In this document: piece after piece, positions 1 through 6,618 of the stretch
Position numbering within the stretch: the stretch's first letter is position 1
How the letters are laid out: each line of letters starts with the position of its first letter
Source of the DNA: Elusimicrobiota bacterium
GTDB lineage: Bacteria > Elusimicrobiota > UBA8919
NCBI GenBank assembly: GCA_003452965.1
Contig: DMMW01000023.1
Location: forward strand, 2,752 to 23,485
Direction of reading: 5' to 3'
DNA: 20,734 nt
Translations under genes and position numbers: made by a program
The notes under the pieces: model-generated
Seen by the model: only the letters and a program-made list of their open reading frames with translations
Databases searched by the model: none
Told to the model about the DNA's origin: nothing

Positions 1-1011
1 TAATAATGTTGTCTGATTATGCTGAATATTTTCTGTTTTTTCTATAATATTAGTAATTCTTTCAAATGCACTTTTTGCTTGTTCCAGTTTTTCTTCTGTA
101 AAATCAAGAGGTTGGCGATAATGCTGTGATAATAACATATATCTAACAACCATCGGTTCGTATCTATCAAAAATTTCCCGTAATGTGAAGAAATTACCTA
201 ATGATTTAGACATTTTTTCTTTATTTATTGTGACAAAACCGTTATGTATCCAATACTTCACAAATTGTTTTCCGGTTGCTGCTTCCGATTGTGCTATTTC
301 ATTTTCATGATGAGGAAAAATTAAATCCTGACCGCCTCCGTGAATATCAAGATTAGAAGAACTAAATTCTTTTAAAGACATTGCGGAACATTCAATATGC
401 CAGCCCGGACGACCTTCTCCCCAAGGACTTGACCAAGATGGTTCGTTATCTTTAGCTTTTTTCCAGAGTGCGAAGTCTAAAGGATCGTTTTTTATTTCCC
501 CTGGCAAAATCCTATTGCCGACTTTTAAGTCCTCAATATTTCTTTTTGAGAGCTTACCGTAATCCTTAAATTTTCTTACGGAAAAATATACATCTCCTTC
601 TACGGCATAAGCATAGTCATTAGCAATAATTTTTTTTATAAACTCAATAATCTCAGGAATTTTTTGTGTAACTCTGGGATAAGAATCGGCATTTTCAATA
701 TTAAGTTTTTTCATTTGACTGAAATAATCATCAATATATTTTTGTGCCAATTCAGAACTTTTAACTTTCAACTCATTACTTCTGTTGATTATTTTATCAT
801 CTATATCGGTAAAATTTTGTACATACTTTACATTGTAGCCCTTATATTTTAAATAACGGCGAATAACATCAAAAACGACATAACACCTCGCGTGTCCAAG
901 ATGTACTTCGTCATAGGGTGTTATTCCGCAAACGTAAATATTAACATTACTATCATTAAATGGTATAAACTCTTCTTTTTTACCGGAAAGAGTATTATGA
1001 ATTATCAGCAT
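1..1011 (-). CDS. cysS: Cysteine--tRNA ligase (CysRS), 3' end outside the window
   Basis: Class I aminoacyl-tRNA synthetase that charges tRNA-Cys with cysteine in the cytoplasm. The 337 codons present are open to the window edge, so about 120-150 C-terminal residues of a usual 460-480 are missing. I read ATG at 1011 as the start, giving MLIIHNTLSGKKEEF. C28 opens the zinc/cysteine site (VCGITPYDEVHLGHA), with the HIGH-type motif HLGH at 37-40. The zinc-site segment GWHIECSAMS and the KMSKS loop (266-270, EKMSKSLGN) follow. The start lies only 3 nt beyond the stop of the preceding small membrane-protein gene, so the two are probably co-transcribed. In Bacillus-type genomes cysS belongs to the ispD-ispF neighbourhood; here about 3 kb of accessory genes separate it from ispF. 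Confidence 0.96.
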   Translation of the reverse strand, partial: MLIIHNTLSGKKEEFIPFNDSNVNIYVCGITPYDEVHLGHARCYVVFDVIRRYLKYKGYNVKYVQNFTDIDDKIINRSNELKVKSSELAQKYIDDYFSQMKKLNIENADSYPRVTQKIPEIIEFIKKIIANDYAYAVEGDVYFSVRKFKDYGKLSKRNIEDLKVGNRILPGEIKNDPLDFALWKKAKDNEPSWSSPWGEGRPGWHIECSAMSLKEFSSSNLDIHGGGQDLIFPHHENEIAQSEAATGKQFVKYWIHNGFVTINKEKMSKSLGNFFTLREIFDRYEPMVVRYMLLSQHYRQPLDFTEEKLEQAKSAFERITNIIEKTENIQHNQTTLL

Positions 1012-1014
1012 GAA

Positions 1015-1281
1015 TTAATTAGTTTCTTCCGAAGATTTAAGAGAATGCAATTCAGATTTAAGCTTAATATACTGTACTGTAAGAATGAATAACAATGTTA
1101 TTAAGATTATTATTACAGTAATAAGCCAGAAGTTCTGATTTATTCTGCCTAATGCAAAACCAAATACTACGGCGAAAGTAGTAGTTAGCCACTTGGGAGA
1201 ATTATCCCATAAATTCTTGCCGTGAGTATTCACGAATGTTTTACCTTTGTCTAAAGTAGCTTCCAATCTTTCCTTGTCCAT
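1015..1281 (-). CDS. Small two-helix membrane protein with W-x-x-SPKW motif, unknown function
   Basis: I do not recognise a named family. From ATG at 1281 it encodes 88 residues: a charged N-terminus, WDNSPKW at 25-31, two hydrophobic stretches (about 32-46 and 52-70) and a short polar tail rich in K, S and E. A longer reading from TTG at 1377 is open. I reject it because its first 32 codons are the frameshifted relic of an ispF 3' end, and the remaining reading is a normal protein from the Met at 1281. AAGAAG shortly before this ATG is a modest ribosome-binding candidate. The same motif and two-helix layout recur in the 169-residue protein just upstream, so the two look like paralogues. It ends 3 nt before cysS and probably shares its transcript. 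Confidence 0.6.
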   Translation of the reverse strand: MDKERLEATLDKGKTFVNTHGKNLWDNSPKWLTTTFAVVFGFALGRINQNFWLITVIIILITLLFILTVQYIKLKSELHSLKSSEETN

Positions 1282-1287
1282 GTTTCT

Positions 1288-1395
1288 TCTTACATAAAGC
1301 GTAGGCATGAAATGCTTGCCTTTACCTATGTCCTCCACCTTTTTGTTTGTTACTGCCGGGATATTGTTTTTTTCCAAATCAATAATTTTAATAAT
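1288..1395 (-). pseudogene. ispF: Relic of a second ispF 3' end, frameshifted
   Basis: Read on the minus strand, this stretch encodes IDLEKNNIPAVTNKKVEDIGKGK. This matches the C-terminal part of the intact IspF in the window (QNISIKATTNEGVGDIGKGK). Immediately after GKGK one base is missing; shifting frame gives AFHAYALC, matching AICAYTVC of intact IspF. Over the alignable 70 or so bases I count about two thirds identical positions, so this is an old, diverged copy and not a fresh target duplication. The upstream two thirds of the gene, including the metal-binding D-x-H motif, is absent; the relic starts right at the stop of the 169-residue gene. It cannot be a working cyclase. The identity rests on hand alignment on both sides of the frameshift. 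Confidence 0.75.
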
Positions 1396-1904
1396 TAATT
1401 GCTCAGATATTTTTCCAGTTTTTTTTCTTTTTTATATTTCTCAAAATTTAACTCTTCTGCGATGAAATCCAAAGCTTCTTTAAGATCATATTTCTTGCAA
1501 TCTTCATTCATTAGCTCTCTGATACTATTTCCAACTTCACAAGAGAAATGTGCTTCATACCCATAGGTTCTGGGATAATATTTCATTTGTTTTGGTTCTT
1601 TACAGCATGTGCAATATGGTCTGGTATCAATTGTTTTTTTAGTATAATTTATCAACCATTTTACGCCTAACATAGAAATAAACTCTTTTTTATCCTTTTT
1701 TATTATGACTTCTAAACTCTTTTTAGTATGGAAATATAATACTATAAATACTGATAAAGCAAGAATTAAAACTATAATAAGCATAATTGGCAAGAACAGT
1801 TGACCTTTTTCAATTTTAAAAAAAGCAGTAGTTAAGATTGCTGTAAGAAGTATGAGGAACCATTTCGGTGAACCGTTCCAAAATTTTTCTATCCAGTTAT
1901 TCAT
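1395..1904 (-). CDS. Membrane protein with SPKW motif and Cys-rich cytosolic tail, unknown function
   Basis: A 169-residue protein of no family I can name. It opens with MNNWIEKFWNGSPKW, has two hydrophobic segments (about 16-30 and 36-58), then a basic soluble region. The tail carries C98, C100, C101, H119, C122 and C136 (PYCTCCKEPK then HFSCEVGNS), spaced so that a small zinc-binding knuckle is possible but not proven, and ends in a K/E-rich helix-like stretch. The N-terminal motif and helix pair resemble the 88-residue gene downstream, which lacks the Cys-rich tail. It follows the restriction endonuclease after a 140-bp GC-richer gap and ends where the ispF relic begins. ATG at 1904 is preceded by a weak AAAGG. 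A role tied to the R-M system is possible but not shown. Confidence 0.6.
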   Translation of the reverse strand: MNNWIEKFWNGSPKWFLILLTAILTTAFFKIEKGQLFLPIMLIIVLILALSVFIVLYFHTKKSLEVIIKKDKKEFISMLGVKWLINYTKKTIDTRPYCTCCKEPKQMKYYPRTYGYEAHFSCEVGNSIRELMNEDCKKYDLKEALDFIAEELNFEKYKKEKKLEKYLSN

Positions 1905-2044
1905 GTTTATTGCCTTTTACTCCGCCTTCGCATTCCGATTAAATATCGGGATTGTTTCGAAGGATTTTTGCTCGCCTCTGCCTACCGGAAGGTAAGTCGT
2001 GAAGTTCTGGCGAAGCGAGTGTAAGCCCGTAGTGCTTCTAATTA
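1905..2044. other. Intergenic gap with GC-richer inverted repeats, no gene
   Basis: This gap between the endonuclease and the SPKW membrane protein is visibly richer in G+C than its surroundings. It holds a compound hairpin at 1925-1963: outer arms CCTTCG/CGAAGG, inner arms CCGAT/ATCGG. A second, looser pairing joins CTCGCC near 1971 to GGCGAAGCGAG near 2010. I see no open reading frame worth calling and no 7-bp array of the type found in the core intergenic gaps. It could act as a terminator or processing site, but there is no T-tract to support rho-independent termination. Confidence 0.5.
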
Positions 2045-3187
2045 TTATAAATAATTTTCTTGAAATTCATCATAACTGTCAATTTTTGTAAAATCAATTT
2101 TAAAATTATTTTTATCTATTTTTGTTATTCTAACACTATCAATTCCCAATATCTTTAAATTTTCATATGTCAGTAGTTTACCTTCCTTTAATTTTAAAAC
2201 TTTTCGTAAAAGCCAGTCTGAAAGAGCATTATTCGGATTTGTCATCAATGCTTTTGAATTTTCTTGACAAACTTTTGCACTTAATATTTCACCAGTAGGA
2301 ATATGAAAATTAAACGATTTATCTCTTGGTGGTAAAAAATTTGGGAAGCTTTTATGAATTTGAATAGGAATAGGAATATATACTTCCCCGATGTCTCTTT
2401 TTCTACCACCAGCATTCCATTGATTTAAACCACTTTTTTCTGCGACCACTTTATTACCTTTTTTACTTTCTCTTAACGAATATAAAGGTAAAATTATATA
2501 ATTCTCTCCTGGAATTTCTGAAATAGGCTGGATTACATCTACTTTTTTAAACAAGGTTAAAATTAACTCGTATGGATCATCTAAAATTTGTATCGGCAGA
2601 TCAATAGAATTAACTGGAATTTCAAATTTTTTATATAATGTGCTTTTTGAAAAATTGAAGCAATATTCATTTTTAGCATCATTAAATTGAACACCTGCAG
2701 TTGAATATTTGATATTTCTTATTGCATTTTTATCAATTAGTTCATAATTAGTTTCAAATATTTTGAGTATATTTTTTCCACGAGCAATGCAATGGTAAAT
2801 AGAATTTTCAACACCATATGTTCTTTTAGCAAATCTAATTCTTTCATTTCTTAAATCAGATAAACGTAGTACTAATTTTGTATTGTCTAAACTTCTTAAT
2901 TCTTTACTGAATGCATTAAATTCGGCAATCTTTTCAGTTGTATATTTTCCTTTTTCAGTAAAAGTTTTTAATCCAATCCCGATATTATTTTTTTTGGCAT
3001 CAAATGCTAAATCATCTCTTGAAAAGTTATCAGCATTGAAAGATTTACAAAAGATGTTCTCCGCTACTCTATAATATAGATAAGGAATTTCGCTATCACT
3101 AAACAATTTTGATAAAGAACAAATTGCTTTTAAATAATTAAAATAAAGCTTTTTAGAGTTATCTGGTTGTGACGAAATGAATATCAC
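2045..3187 (-). CDS. Type II restriction endonuclease, B3-like DNA-binding C-terminus
   Basis: Probable restriction enzyme partnered with the overlapping methyltransferase; it would cut DNA lacking that methylation. The 380 residues fall into two parts. The N-terminal half contains IPYLYYRVAENIF (34-46), FDAKKNNIGIGLKTF (62-76) and a basic LRNERIRFAKRTYG (112-125). D63 and K74 could be part of a PD-(D/E)XK-like site, but the usual acidic residue before x-K is Gly72, so the catalytic set is uncertain. The C-terminal half (about 232-366; LPLYSLRESKKG, SGLNQWNAGGRKRD, EVYIPIPIQIHKSFP) resembles, from memory, the B3-type recognition domain of BfiI/NgoFVII-class enzymes. No phospholipase-D HxK motif is visible. 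The start is GTG at 3187, supported by AAGGAG 10 nt upstream inside the methyltransferase gene; the genes overlap by 29 nt. Recognition site unknown. Confidence 0.75.
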   Translation of the reverse strand: MIFISSQPDNSKKLYFNYLKAICSLSKLFSDSEIPYLYYRVAENIFCKSFNADNFSRDDLAFDAKKNNIGIGLKTFTEKGKYTTEKIAEFNAFSKELRSLDNTKLVLRLSDLRNERIRFAKRTYGVENSIYHCIARGKNILKIFETNYELIDKNAIRNIKYSTAGVQFNDAKNEYCFNFSKSTLYKKFEIPVNSIDLPIQILDDPYELILTLFKKVDVIQPISEIPGENYIILPLYSLRESKKGNKVVAEKSGLNQWNAGGRKRDIGEVYIPIPIQIHKSFPNFLPPRDKSFNFHIPTGEILSAKVCQENSKALMTNPNNALSDWLLRKVLKLKEGKLLTYENLKILGIDSVRITKIDKNNFKIDFTKIDSYDEFQENYL

Positions 3188-4115
3188 TTTGATAAATCTC
3201 CTTTAGCGGTAATTGATTTTTAATTATTTTTTTTGAATTTAATATTCTTTTTTCTGCTAAATTGCAAAATTTTTCGTTTATTTCAAAACCTATATAATTT
3301 CTATTTAACATTATACAGGTGATAGCTGTTGTACCGCTTCCTATAAAAGGGTCTAAAACTATATCGTTTTCTTTTGAAGTTGTTAAAATTAAAGGTTTTA
3401 TTAATGACTCAGGATAAGACGCTTGATGTTCTCTAAAAGGTTCTATTCCGCATCTTAAAATATCTCTGTGATTATTAAGATGTTTTGCCATATTTAAGTC
3501 AAAGTAATATTTTCGTGATTTTACAAAATGAAAAATATGCTCATAAACAGGATATCTTCTATCTGGGGAATAAGAAGGAACGGGATTAGGTTTTTCCCAG
3601 ATTATTTTATTACGTAAAATCCACCCCTGTTCTTGCATTCCCATTGCAACTCTTTCCGGCAACATTAAGAGTTGTTTATATTGCAGATATTTTCCATTAG
3701 GTTTTGTAATTTTATGTTCTTTATAATGTTTATCTGTTTTTCTTGCATATCTCCCTTTATTTCGCCCAAACCCTTTTGTGCCAAAATATACATCTCCAAT
3801 ATTCAAGTAAAAAGAACCTTCTTTATTTAATACTCTTTTTAATTCATTGCTATATTTTAATAAATTTGATACGTATTCTAAAGGATGTTCTTCTCTACCT
3901 AATGTTTCATTACCGTAAACCCTGCATCCAAAATATGGCGGACTTGTAATAATTAAACTAACAAAATTATCTGGTAATTCCTTTACTAATCTTAATGAGT
4001 CACCACAGATGATTTTATTAATAAAATCAATTCCATTTTGATTAAGATTATTTGTATCATAAACAGCAATATTATTTTTAAATAATAATTTCTTTCTTTT
4101 TTTTATTTTATACAT
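3159..4115 (-). CDS. Type II DNA methyltransferase, beta class (probably N4-cytosine or N6-adenine)
   Basis: SAM-dependent methylation of an unidentified DNA target, protecting host DNA from the adjoining endonuclease. The 318-residue protein carries the catalytic motif IV as TSPPYFG (57-63) near the N-terminus and the SAM-binding motif I as DPFIGSGTT (255-263) near the C-terminus. That order defines the beta class. SPPY in motif IV is commonest in N4-cytosine enzymes but is also seen in some adenine enzymes, so the base is not settled. Other family-like segments are GDSLRLVKELPDN, LNIGDVYFG and NKIIWEKPNPVPS. The ATG at 4115 lies inside the end of ispF (8-nt overlap) and its own end overlaps the endonuclease start by 29 nt, so all three are probably translated from one transcript. 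Confidence 0.93.
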   Translation of the reverse strand: MYKIKKRKKLLFKNNIAVYDTNNLNQNGIDFINKIICGDSLRLVKELPDNFVSLIITSPPYFGCRVYGNETLGREEHPLEYVSNLLKYSNELKRVLNKEGSFYLNIGDVYFGTKGFGRNKGRYARKTDKHYKEHKITKPNGKYLQYKQLLMLPERVAMGMQEQGWILRNKIIWEKPNPVPSYSPDRRYPVYEHIFHFVKSRKYYFDLNMAKHLNNHRDILRCGIEPFREHQASYPESLIKPLILTTSKENDIVLDPFIGSGTTAITCIMLNRNYIGFEINEKFCNLAEKRILNSKKIIKNQLPLKEIYQSDIHFVTTR

Positions 4116-4581
4116 TTTTTCTTTGTATCAGGCATACGGTATATGCACAAATTGCTTTACCTTTGCCTATATCACCGACTCCTTCGTTTGTCGTTGCCTT
4201 GATGCTTATGTTTTGTGACTTTAATATTTTTGAAATATTGGTTTTCATCTTATCAATATAAGGAGATATTTTGGGTTCTTGTGCTACAATCATAGAATCA
4301 ATATTTTCTATTTTATAACCTTGTTTTTTCAATAAATTATATGTTTTTTCAAGTAATATTAAGCTTGAAATATTTTTATACTTTCTATCGGAATTTGGAA
4401 AATGCATACCTATATCTCCCAAGCCTACAGCACCTAAAAGTGAATCACAAATTGAATGTAATAATACATCACCATCAGAATGAGCAAGCAATCCTTTGTT
4501 AGAAGGTATTCTTACACCACCTAAATAAAGTGGTTTACTTTTTACTAATTTATGGATGTCATAACCAAAACCAATTTTCAT
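4108..4581 (-). CDS. ispF: 2-C-methyl-D-erythritol 2,4-cyclodiphosphate synthase
   Basis: Converts CDP-ME 2-phosphate to ME-cPP with release of CMP, a middle step of the non-mevalonate (MEP) isoprenoid pathway. The 157 residues match the usual family length. FGYDIHKL supplies metal ligands D8 and H10; AHSDGDVLLHSICDSLLGA (33-51) contains the third ligand H42; FPNSD and the C-terminal TTNEGVGDIGKG follow. It sits 73 nt downstream of ispD, the preceding step in the pathway except for IspE. No strong ribosome-binding site lies directly before the ATG. Its 3' end overlaps the methyltransferase start, and a decayed second copy of this 3' end lies about 2.7 kb further downstream. Confidence 0.97.
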   Translation of the reverse strand: MKIGFGYDIHKLVKSKPLYLGGVRIPSNKGLLAHSDGDVLLHSICDSLLGAVGLGDIGMHFPNSDRKYKNISSLILLEKTYNLLKKQGYKIENIDSMIVAQEPKISPYIDKMKTNISKILKSQNISIKATTNEGVGDIGKGKAICAYTVCLIQRKNV

Positions 4582-4600
4582 AATATACAGATTACATCCA

Positions 4601-4633
4601 TCCTTCGTAGCAGTAGTCTGCTACTGCGGAGGA
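4601..4633. repeat. GC-rich hairpin in the ispD-ispF gap
   Basis: TCCTTCG plus CAGTAG (separated by a TAG bulge) pair with CTACTGCGGAGGA around a TCTG loop. It lies between two co-directional genes of one pathway and lacks a T-tract, so a terminator is unlikely. It resembles the other TCCGCC/GGCGGA-type hairpins scattered through this window. Confidence 0.6.
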
Positions 4634-4654
4634 CAGGCAGATTTTAAAATACGA

Positions 4655-5296
4655 TTACACAGATAAATCGTCACGGGTTGTTATTTTGATGTTTTTATAG
4701 TCCCCTAAGACAACTTTAACTTTTTTGCCTAATTTTTCTACAAGTGCCGAATCATCAGTTGAAAGAAAGTTTTTTTTAAATGCTTTTTTATATGCCTGCA
4801 TTATTACAGAATATTTAAAAGTTTGTGGTGTTTGTGCCAGAAAAATATTTTTTCTTTCAGGTGTTTTTAAAATGAAACCTTTTCTTTCAATTTTTACGGT
4901 ATCTTTAACAGGTACCGCAACAACTGCAGCCCCATATTTTTCGGTTTCAGAAATACTTTTTAAAATAATTTCTTTTGATACAAACGGTCTTACGCCGTCG
5001 TGAATTATTACGATATCAGTGTTTTCAGCAAGTGACAGAAGTCCGTTATATACCGAATGTTGTCTTGTTTTGCCGCCCGCAATGATTTTAATACAAGAAT
5101 CAAACTTAATTTTCTTTTGTATTATTTCAATATCATTTTTAGGTAAAACAAGTATTATATTGTTTATATTAGGAACACTTAAAAATTTTGAAAGCGTTAT
5201 TTCAAATATCTTTTTCTTACCTAAATATTCATATTGTTTCTTGGAACCAAATCTTTTTCCAGAACCAGCAGCAACAATAATTGCGGAAATGTTCAT
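4655..5296 (-). CDS. ispD: 2-C-methyl-D-erythritol 4-phosphate cytidylyltransferase
   Basis: Transfers CMP from CTP to MEP, giving CDP-ME in the non-mevalonate isoprenoid pathway. The protein has 213 residues, slightly short of the usual 225-235. The N-terminal nucleotide-binding loop is AAGSGKRFGSKKQY (9-22). Further family motifs are HDGVRPFV, AVPVKDTVK, AQTPQTF and STDDSALVE, all in the expected order. Its neighbours, yacL upstream and ispF downstream, match the Bacillus arrangement. The ATG at 5296 has no obvious Shine-Dalgarno sequence; upstream of it is a 7-bp repeat array instead of a conventional leader. Confidence 0.97.
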   Translation of the reverse strand: MNISAIIVAAGSGKRFGSKKQYEYLGKKKIFEITLSKFLSVPNINNIILVLPKNDIEIIQKKIKFDSCIKIIAGGKTRQHSVYNGLLSLAENTDIVIIHDGVRPFVSKEIILKSISETEKYGAAVVAVPVKDTVKIERKGFILKTPERKNIFLAQTPQTFKYSVIMQAYKKAFKKNFLSTDDSALVEKLGKKVKVVLGDYKNIKITTRDDLSV

Positions 5297-5310
5297 AGTT
5301 TTTTAAATCC

Positions 5311-5484
5311 AGAGATTAGAGATTAGAGGTTAGAATTAGGTTTTACTATTATTTACTTTCTATGAACCATGAACTCTGCCATCCGCCAATCCGTCGGCTG
5401 ACGGAACGGCGGCGGATTACTATGAACTATTCTCTATTCTCTATTCTCTATTCTCTATTCTCTATCCGCTAACCTCTATACGCT
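5311..5484. repeat. Heptamer array with complementary arms, interrupted copy
   Basis: The left arm reads as AGAGATT AGAGATT AGAGGTT. The right arm is five perfect tandem ATTCTCT units (5429-5463) followed by ATCCGCT AACCTCT ATACGCT. The two arms are complementary. The centre (CTATGAACCATGAACTCT) keeps the same 7-bp spacing. A 48-bp block (5330-5377) is identical to 6522-6569 in the next gap. The array fills the yacL-ispD gap and could fold as RNA in either orientation. Confidence 0.8.
5378..5418. repeat. 41-bp GC-rich hairpin inserted in the heptamer array
   Basis: Compared with the uninterrupted copy at 6484-6607, this segment replaces two bases (AA at 6570-6571) while both flanks stay identical. 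It folds through ATCCGCC/GGCGGAT (5381-5387 with 5411-5417) and CCGTC/GACGG (5391-5395 with 5400-5404). Its base composition is very unlike its AT-rich surroundings. It carries no gene. Confidence 0.75.
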
Positions 5485-5490
5485 ATAAAT

Positions 5491-6483
5491 TTAGCTCTCT
5501 TCAGTTTCTTTTGTTATGTTGGCAAAAACCATTCTGCCTGTGGAAGTCTGTAAAATGTTGGATACGGTAATATTAACTTTCTTTCCAATTGCTCCGCGCC
5601 CATTTTCAACCACAATCATTGTACCATCGTCAAGATACGCTATTGCCTGATTTTTCTCTTTTCCTTCTTTCATAAGATAGATACTGAGTATTTCACCCGG
5701 CAAAAGTGCAGGTTTTACTATACCCGCTAATTCGTTTACATTGAGTACGGAAACACCATGCACAGAAGCAACTTTATTTAAGTTAAAATCAGTGGTAATT
5801 ATTTTCGCTTTTAAATCTTCAGCAAGTTTTAGTACTTTTGCATCTGTTTGTTTTATATCAAGATAGTCTTTTTCAAAAAACTTAACGGGAACTATTGTAT
5901 TTTGTTTAATTTTGCTTAATAAATCCAATCCTCTTCTTCCTCGCTGCCGTTTAATAGAATCTGCCGAATCGGCAAGCGTTTGCAATTCCGAAACAATAAA
6001 CTCGGGAATAACGATTGTCCCTGAGATAAAATTTGTTTCAATAATATCTATTATCCTGCCGTCAATGATAGCTGATGTATCAAGTATTTTAAGGTCAATA
6101 TGTTTTTTCTGGCTTGATAAGTGGATATCTTTTTCAAGTAAAGACAATTCATCTTTTTTTCGGATTGCAATAATAAATCCTAAATATGCCAAAACCATTT
6201 TAATCAGGATTGAATATGTTTTAAAAAAATTATCTAATTTAGGTTCATCTAACAAAAATACGGAATAATCCAAAAGTTTTGCTGTAATTAGTCCGAGAAT
6301 TGCTCCAAGAGCGCCTGCTACAATAGAATCAAGCGGAATTAGTTCAATTAAAATTTCAACGAGTATCACAAGTAATGCTACACCGACGCCTATTAGTATA
6401 CCTTTAGCATCTTTTGAAATCTGCAACCAACCGATAACCGGTCCTGCAATTATTATTATTGATCTGATAATCCAGATAAACAC
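5491..6483 (-). CDS. yacL: PIN/TRAM-domain membrane protein, YacL family
   Basis: Membrane-anchored protein of the YacL type: N-terminal hydrophobic helices (about 1-20, 27-50, 52-76 and 90-107), a PIN nuclease-like domain (about 130-250) and a TRAM RNA-binding domain (about 258-325). PIN acidic residues are visible at D135 (LKILDTSAIIDGR), E166 (EFIVSELQ), D214 (KQTDAKVL) and D232 (ITTDFNLN), consistent with a metal-dependent RNase-like site. The exact cellular substrate of this family is not settled. The start is GTG at 6483, placed by GGAGG 4 nt upstream. It lies between radA and ispD as in Bacillus, but the disA gene that separates radA and yacL there is absent. Confidence 0.93.
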   Translation of the reverse strand: MFIWIIRSIIIIAGPVIGWLQISKDAKGILIGVGVALLVILVEILIELIPLDSIVAGALGAILGLITAKLLDYSVFLLDEPKLDNFFKTYSILIKMVLAYLGFIIAIRKKDELSLLEKDIHLSSQKKHIDLKILDTSAIIDGRIIDIIETNFISGTIVIPEFIVSELQTLADSADSIKRQRGRRGLDLLSKIKQNTIVPVKFFEKDYLDIKQTDAKVLKLAEDLKAKIITTDFNLNKVASVHGVSVLNVNELAGIVKPALLPGEILSIYLMKEGKEKNQAIAYLDDGTMIVVENGRGAIGKKVNITVSNILQTSTGRMVFANITKETEES

Positions 6484-6498
6484 GACTCCTCCCTTAAA

Positions 6499-6618
6499 AA
6501 TTAGAGGTTAGAGGTTAGGGATTAGAATTAGGTTTTACTATTATTTACTTTCTATGAACCATGAACTCTAAACTATGAACTATTCTCTATCCTCTAAACG
6601 CTAATCTCTATACGCTAT
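6499..6618. repeat. Heptamer array with complementary arms, uninterrupted copy
   Basis: The left arm is TTAGAGG TTAGAGG TTAGGGA; the right arm is ATTCTCT ATCCTCT AAACGCT AATCTCT ATACGCT. Between them lies the 48-bp block shared exactly with 5330-5377. It fills the radA-yacL gap, and its last unit overlaps the end of radA: the AGCGTATAG of the array supplies the final codons and TAG stop. Confidence 0.8.

Noticed and set aside
664..1092. Plus-strand open frames over cysS
   Set aside because: They oppose a clearly conserved gene and encode compositionally odd peptides without recognisable motifs.
1282..1377. N-terminal extension of the small SPKW protein from a TTG start
   Set aside because: These codons are the remains of an ispF 3' end with a one-base deletion; the natural protein begins at the ATG at 1281.
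2045..3187. Phospholipase-D-type (BfiI-like) catalytic site in the endonuclease
   Set aside because: No HxK(x4)D motif is present; the only similar text, YHCIARGK, lacks the spacing.
5429..5463. CRISPR-like array (five perfect ATTCTCT units)
   Set aside because: Units are 7 bp with no spacers and no cas genes nearby; this is a tandem repeat.
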